From DATNNN01 sp035601815 (GTDB lineage: Bacteria > Pseudomonadota > Alphaproteobacteria > Rhizobiales > Xanthobacteraceae), in assembly GCA_035601815.1 (NCBI GenBank), contig DATNNN010000238.1, positions 1-6,047 of the forward strand: a DNA stretch of 6,047 bases. The letters run 5' to 3'. Positions 1 through 6,047 of the stretch are shown here, piece by piece (position 1 is the first letter of the stretch; each line of letters opens with the position of its first letter). The notes beneath the pieces were generated by a model. It was not told where the DNA came from. It did no database searches and saw only the letters and a program-made list of their open reading frames with translations. Made by a program: the position numbers and the translations under genes.

Positions 1-1172
1 CCTGATGCGCGAGGGCCGCATCCCCACCGACTGGTTCGCCCGCCAGGTGGCGTTCGCCGACCGGCCCGAAGGCGACATCGACACGCTGTCGAACCGCATC
101 GCCCAGGTGCGCACCTGGACCTTCGCCGCCAACCGCGCCGACTGGCTCGCCGACCCCGAGCATTGGCAAGGTGTCACCCGTGCGGTGGAGGACAGGCTCT
201 CCGACGCGCTGCACGAGCAACTGGCGCTCCGCTTCGTCGACCGGCGCACCAGCGTGCTGATGCGGAGGCTGCGAGAGAACACGGCCTTGGATACCGCAAT
301 CGGCAAAACCGGGGACGTGGTCGTCGAAGGCCACGTGATCGGCCATTTGCAGGGCTTCGAGTTCATCCCCGACGCCGCCGCCGGCGGCGCCGACGCCAAG
401 GCATTGCGCGCCGCGGCACAGAAGGCGCTCGCGAGCGAAATCGAGGCCCGTGCCAAGAAGCTCGCGGAGGCACCCCACGAATCCTTCGCGCTCGCCGCCG
501 ATGGCGTGGTCCGTTGGACCGGCGAGGCCGTGGCCCGCCTTGTCGCAAGTGACAACACGCTGGAGCCACGCGTGCGCGTTCTCGCCGACGAGCAGCTCAC
601 CGGCGCCGCCCGCGACGCGGTGCAGGCGCGACTCGATCTCTGGCTCAAGACGCATATCGAGAAGCTGCTCGGGCCGCTCACGGCGCTCGCCAAGGCCGAG
701 GACGTCACCGGCATCGCCCGCGGCGTCGCGTTCCAGATCGTGGAGGCGCTCGGCGTACTCGACCGCGCCGGCGTCGCCGACGACGTGAAATCCCTCGACC
801 AAACCGCACGCGGCAGCCTGCGCAAGCATGGGGTGCGCTTCGGCGCTTATCACGTTTTCCTGCCGGCGCTGCTGAAGCCGGCGCCGCGCGCGCTCAGCCT
901 GATGCTATGGGCGTTGAAGCATGGCGGACTATCGCAGAAGGGGCTCGATGTGCTGCCGGGTATCGCCGCGAGCGGCCGCACCTCCATCGCGGTGGACAAG
1001 GAGATCGCCAAGCCCCTGTACCGGCTCATCGGCTACCGGGTATGCGACAGCCGCGCCGTCCGCGTGGATATTCTCGAGCGGCTCGCCGATCTCGTCCGCC
1101 CGGCGCTGAGCTGGCGGCCCGGCATGCCCGGCGACAAGCCCGCCGGCGCCGTGGACGGACGGAGCTTCACCA

Positions 1173-4037
<2,865 letters not shown>

Positions 4038-4133
4038 TTTTACACGGCTGCGCCCTCGGTTACCGCTCTCTGTACCATATCGCGACGGTTCTGGGCCGCG
4101 ACGAGAGCGGACGGAAAGAAACGGAACGGGGCT

Positions 4134-4184
4134 CGAACGAATCGCGTCCGAATCGGTGACTCGGCCCGAGTCCGACTTCGTTCG
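4134..4184. promoter_or_regulatory. Intergenic inverted repeat upstream of the helicase gene
   Basis: The 258-base gap between the DUF3108 stop and the helicase start contains a perfect 15-base palindrome, GACTCGG-C-CCGAGTC, at 4158-4172. It is flanked by a second inverted pair, CGAACGAA (4134-4141) and TTCGTTCG (4177-4184). It could be an operator, or a hairpin ending the DUF3108 transcript or sitting in the helicase leader. No T-run follows it on the minus strand, so a classical intrinsic terminator is not supported. I could not find a convincing -35/-10 pair for the helicase in the rest of this gap. The role is inferred from position only. Confidence 0.35.
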
Positions 4185-4295
4185 CGTCTACGGCTTGGGG
4201 GTTGGCACGGTCCACCCACGACACGTATGACGGCTGGTGAACGTTCGGCATGATCACCGGCGAATTTCCGTTAATGCGTGTAGCGGCACGATCCA

Positions 4296-5120
4296 CTACC
4301 GCGTCGCCGGCTGCGACGCCTGGCGCTTGCTCGCCTCGGCGGAGAATTGCGTTGCCTGCACCACGAGGGGGCCGAAGGTGGTCACGAGCGAAACCCGGAC
4401 CGGCACCAGCACGCGGCTACCGGCCACCGGGCCGAACCAAGCCTCGATCGTATGGTTGTCGGCGAGCGTTATCAGATCCTCGCGTCCGCTGCGGTGGCCG
4501 GCGACGGGCCGGTAGGCGATGTGACAGACGACGAGCTTTCCGGAGTAGCCTTTGACGTCCTTGGCGGTCTCCATCCGGTCGTAGCTCATGACCAGGTCGT
4601 AGCGCTGCCGGCCGTCGAACACCGGGACCGTGCGATTGCAGGCTTCCGGCCGGAGGAGATCGCCTGTTCCCGATATCGGCAGGATTGCCGCGCTGCCGGG
4701 ATCGACCACGCCCTTCTTGTGCTCGGGGGTGAGGGGCACGCGGTCGCCGCCGGGAGAGGGCGGCGGCTCGGCGCTGAAGTCCCGCACCACGTTCGCCGCC
4801 ATGGCGATGCGGACGTTGTCGGTCTTGCTGCCGCGGGTCGAGTTCAACGTGAAGCTCGTGGGCACGACCTTGCCGGCGGCGATCTGACCGCCGGCGGTTG
4901 CCGAGCCTTCGCCGGAAGCGAAGAGCTGCAGGATGCCGGCCACCTTACCGCTGGCCGAACCGGAATAGCCTTCCTCGCTTACATCGAGGGTCCACGTGCC
5001 GGTGCCGACGGTGATGCCGGCAAGCGTGATCTTATATTTCGCCTCGAGCCTGCCGTCAGCGTGCGCGGGCGCGACAAGGCAAGCGAGTGCCAGAAAGGCG
5101 TGTAACGGACGGATGGACAT
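4296..5120 (-). CDS. Exported DUF3108 domain-containing protein
   Basis: This 274-residue protein of unknown function has an N-terminal signal peptide: a short basic start (MSIRPLH), a hydrophobic core and an AHA motif at 19-21, suggesting signal peptidase I cleavage before Asp22 and a periplasmic location. The mature protein is predicted to be mostly beta-strand, with the opening YKITLAGITVGTGTW (29-43) typical of the DUF3108 family. Two cysteines in conserved-looking contexts, C161 (CNRTVPVFDGRQRYDL) and C199 (CHIAYRPVAGHR), could form a disulfide after export. That is inference. The ATG at 5120 has only a weak AGGCG-like sequence just upstream. The gene diverges from rpmB and precedes the helicase on the same strand, but the 258-base gap argues against tight translational coupling. 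Family assignment is from recognisable motifs; no enzymatic activity can be claimed. Confidence 0.88.
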   Translation of the reverse strand: MSIRPLHAFLALACLVAPAHADGRLEAKYKITLAGITVGTGTWTLDVSEEGYSGSASGKVAGILQLFASGEGSATAGGQIAAGKVVPTSFTLNSTRGSKTDNVRIAMAANVVRDFSAEPPPSPGGDRVPLTPEHKKGVVDPGSAAILPISGTGDLLRPEACNRTVPVFDGRQRYDLVMSYDRMETAKDVKGYSGKLVVCHIAYRPVAGHRSGREDLITLADNHTIEAWFGPVAGSRVLVPVRVSLVTTFGPLVVQATQFSAEASKRQASQPATR

Positions 5121-5251
5121 GACGCCTGGCTGTGTGCGGATTTGTTGTTTGTGGCGGCGTTCAACGACTCCGCCACCTCCATCCTACCGGAAAGTGAGCA
5201 ACCGAGATACCCCGGGTTGCGGACGGAATATGCCGGAACTGTGGCCCCAAG

Positions 5252-5280
5252 CTTGACGCTCGCGTGAGCCCTCACTAAGA
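5252..5280 (+). promoter_or_regulatory. Probable housekeeping sigma factor promoter of rpmB
   Basis: A perfect CTTGAC -35 element (5252-5257) is followed, after 17 bases, by CTAAGA (5275-5280), which matches the loose alphaproteobacterial -10 consensus CTATAT at its first three bases. Transcription would start around 5287, giving a leader of roughly 20 bases before the rpmB ATG. The -35 match and spacing are good and the -10 is weak. Confidence 0.45.
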
Positions 5281-5291
5281 CCTGCCCCTTC

Positions 5292-5299
5292 GGAAAGGA
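5292..5299 (+). promoter_or_regulatory. Ribosome-binding site of rpmB
   Basis: GGAAAGGA ends 8 bases before the ATG at 5308, a standard Shine-Dalgarno distance, and supports that start. A short CCTT/AAGG pairing (5287-5290 with 5295-5298) could partly cover it but is too small to claim as regulatory. Confidence 0.65.
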
Positions 5300-5307
5300 C
5301 CCTCCAT

Positions 5308-5598
5308 ATGTCGCGGCGTTGTGATCTCACCGGCAAGGGCGTTCTCGTCGGCCACAAGGTGAGCCATTCGAATATCAAGACCAAGCGCCGGTTCCTGCCG
5401 AACCTGTGCAACGTCACTTTCACCAGCGACACGCTCAAGCGGCGGGTGCGCCTGCGCGTGAGCGCCAACGCGCTGAAGTCGGTCGACCACAGGGGCGGCC
5501 TCGACGCCTTCCTGCTGAAGGCCCGCGACAAGGAGCTGTCGCGCAAGGCGCTCGGCCTCAAGCGCCAGATCGAGAAGACGCTCGCGCCGGCGAGCTAG
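5308..5598 (+). CDS. rpmB: 50S ribosomal protein L28
   Basis: This 96-residue basic protein is a component of the large ribosomal subunit. The N-terminus MSRRCDLTGKGVLVGHKVSH and the following KTKRRFLPNLCNVTF and LRVSANALKSVDHRGGLDAFL segments are the typical alphaproteobacterial L28 sequence, and the length is normal for the family. The start is supported by the Shine-Dalgarno sequence 8 bases upstream. The gene appears to be monocistronic: it is divergent from the DUF3108 gene and its stop lies 13 bases from the stop of the convergent phytase-like gene. A 6-base GC-only inverted pair (5586-5591 and 5600-5605) spans the stop codon but has no T-tract. Nothing in the protein looks altered, and the identification is secure. 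Confidence 0.98.
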   Translation: MSRRCDLTGKGVLVGHKVSHSNIKTKRRFLPNLCNVTFTSDTLKRRVRLRVSANALKSVDHRGGLDAFLLKARDKELSRKALGLKRQIEKTLAPAS

Positions 5599-5611
5599 AG
5601 CCGGCCTTCGC

Positions 5612-6047
5612 TCACCGCCGGTTGAAGGCGAACTGCAGCAAGATCGTCCGCTGGATAGGCGAGAAGTTGTCGTCCGAGACGATCGTGATGATCGTCTCGC
5701 CGGCGGCGTTCTTGTGCACGCCGATTCCCTCCATGTTGTCGATCTCGTAGCCGAGGTCGGCTTCGATCAACACCCGGCCCACGATCAGCGCACCAGGCTT
5801 GATCTCGCCGAGGGGGATCGCGCGGATGCGCATGCCGGCGCCGGAGAGAAAGCCGAAGCGGCGCTCCAGCACCAGAAGCTCGCCCTCCGTCACCGTGGCG
5901 TCGGTTACGTCGAAATCATCGTTGCGGCGGAGCGTGAACGTCCCCGGCGTCGGGCCGCCGATAAGGAACGCCAGGATGTTGCCGGCACGGTCGAGGCCGC
6001 GCTCCGATATCGCGATTAGGGTGCCGGCCAACGGCCTGCCGGCCGGC
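5612..6047 (-). CDS. Esterase-like activity of phytase family protein, C-terminal part (runs off the right edge)
   Basis: The last 144 residues are visible and the start lies beyond base 6047. There is no ATG near the edge. A TTG at 6031 falls inside the conserved segment GRPLAGTLIAISERGLD, so it is probably an internal Leu. Motifs typical of the phytase-like family (PF13449) follow in order: RRNDDFDVTDA, LLVLERRFGF, a GMRIR strand, LEADLGYEIDNMEGIGV and SDDNFSPIQRTILLQF near the C-terminus. The Asp-Asn-Met-Glu-Gly and Ser-Asp-Asp-Asn stretches are strongly kept in relatives I recall. Whole proteins of this family are usually 300-400 residues, often exported, with a beta-propeller-like fold. 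The name is inherited from the family; true phytase or esterase activity is not established. The gene ends tail to tail with rpmB, so it is on its own transcript. Confidence 0.88.
   Translation of the reverse strand, partial: PAGRPLAGTLIAISERGLDRAGNILAFLIGGPTPGTFTLRRNDDFDVTDATVTEGELLVLERRFGFLSGAGMRIRAIPLGEIKPGALIVGRVLIEADLGYEIDNMEGIGVHKNAAGETIITIVSDDNFSPIQRTILLQFAFNRR

Noticed and set aside
5135..5164. Minus-strand TTGAAC (5164-5159) as a -35 element for the DUF3108 gene
   Set aside because: No acceptable -10 hexamer lies at 16-18 bases spacing; only an A-rich stretch is present.
5586..5629. Possible bidirectional terminator between rpmB and the phytase-like gene
   Set aside because: Two short inverted pairs exist (GCCGGC at 5586-5591 and 5600-5605; GCCTTC/GAAGGC at 5604-5609 and 5624-5629), but they overlap each other and neither is followed by a T-tract.
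6029..6031. TTG at the right edge as the start codon of the phytase-like gene
   Set aside because: The frame stays open to the edge, and the residues before the TTG (Pro-Ala-Gly-Arg-Pro) fit continuous coding. The visible 144 residues are only the C-terminal part of the family's usual length.

Overview
The window looks like chromosomal DNA from an alphaproteobacterium, most likely order Hyphomicrobiales (Rhizobiales). It is GC-rich. It carries an alphaproteobacterial-type ribosomal protein L28 gene (rpmB). Next to it, on the opposite strand, are a DUF3108 gene and a SUV3-like RNA helicase gene, an order I recall as common in this group. I see no phage, transposase, CRISPR, tRNA or rRNA genes.

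Layout: bases 1-1282 hold a second, plus-strand copy of the middle and C-terminal part of the helicase. It is cut by the left window edge and has lost its natural 3' end. Bases 1173-4037 (minus) hold the helicase with its complete ATPase core. Bases 4038-4295 are intergenic and contain an inverted repeat. Bases 4296-5120 (minus) encode an exported DUF3108 protein. Bases 5121-5307 form a divergent promoter region. Bases 5308-5598 (plus) are rpmB. Bases 5612-6047 (minus) are the C-terminal part of an esterase-like/phytase-like protein that runs off the right edge, tail to tail with rpmB.

The notable structure is a large inverted duplication. Bases 1-1282 align without gaps to the reverse complement of 1563-2844 (paired positions always sum to 2845), separated by a 280-base spacer. 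The arms are not identical. They differ by about 15 amino acids in about 427, and in the part I compared by hand most differences are silent. The junction lies in a small palindrome centred on base 1283, where both strands encode the same Pro-Glu-Pro-Ala motif. Because of it, both helicase reading frames end in tails that are antisense translation of the partner copy. The downstream neighbours I would expect after this helicase are absent. The simplest explanation is a chimeric joining of two related strains or alleles during assembly or amplification. A real inverted duplication of a diverged paralogue is the alternative.

The right-hand 2 kb looks like ordinary housekeeping sequence. I did not find a convincing new defence, mobile or biosynthetic system.
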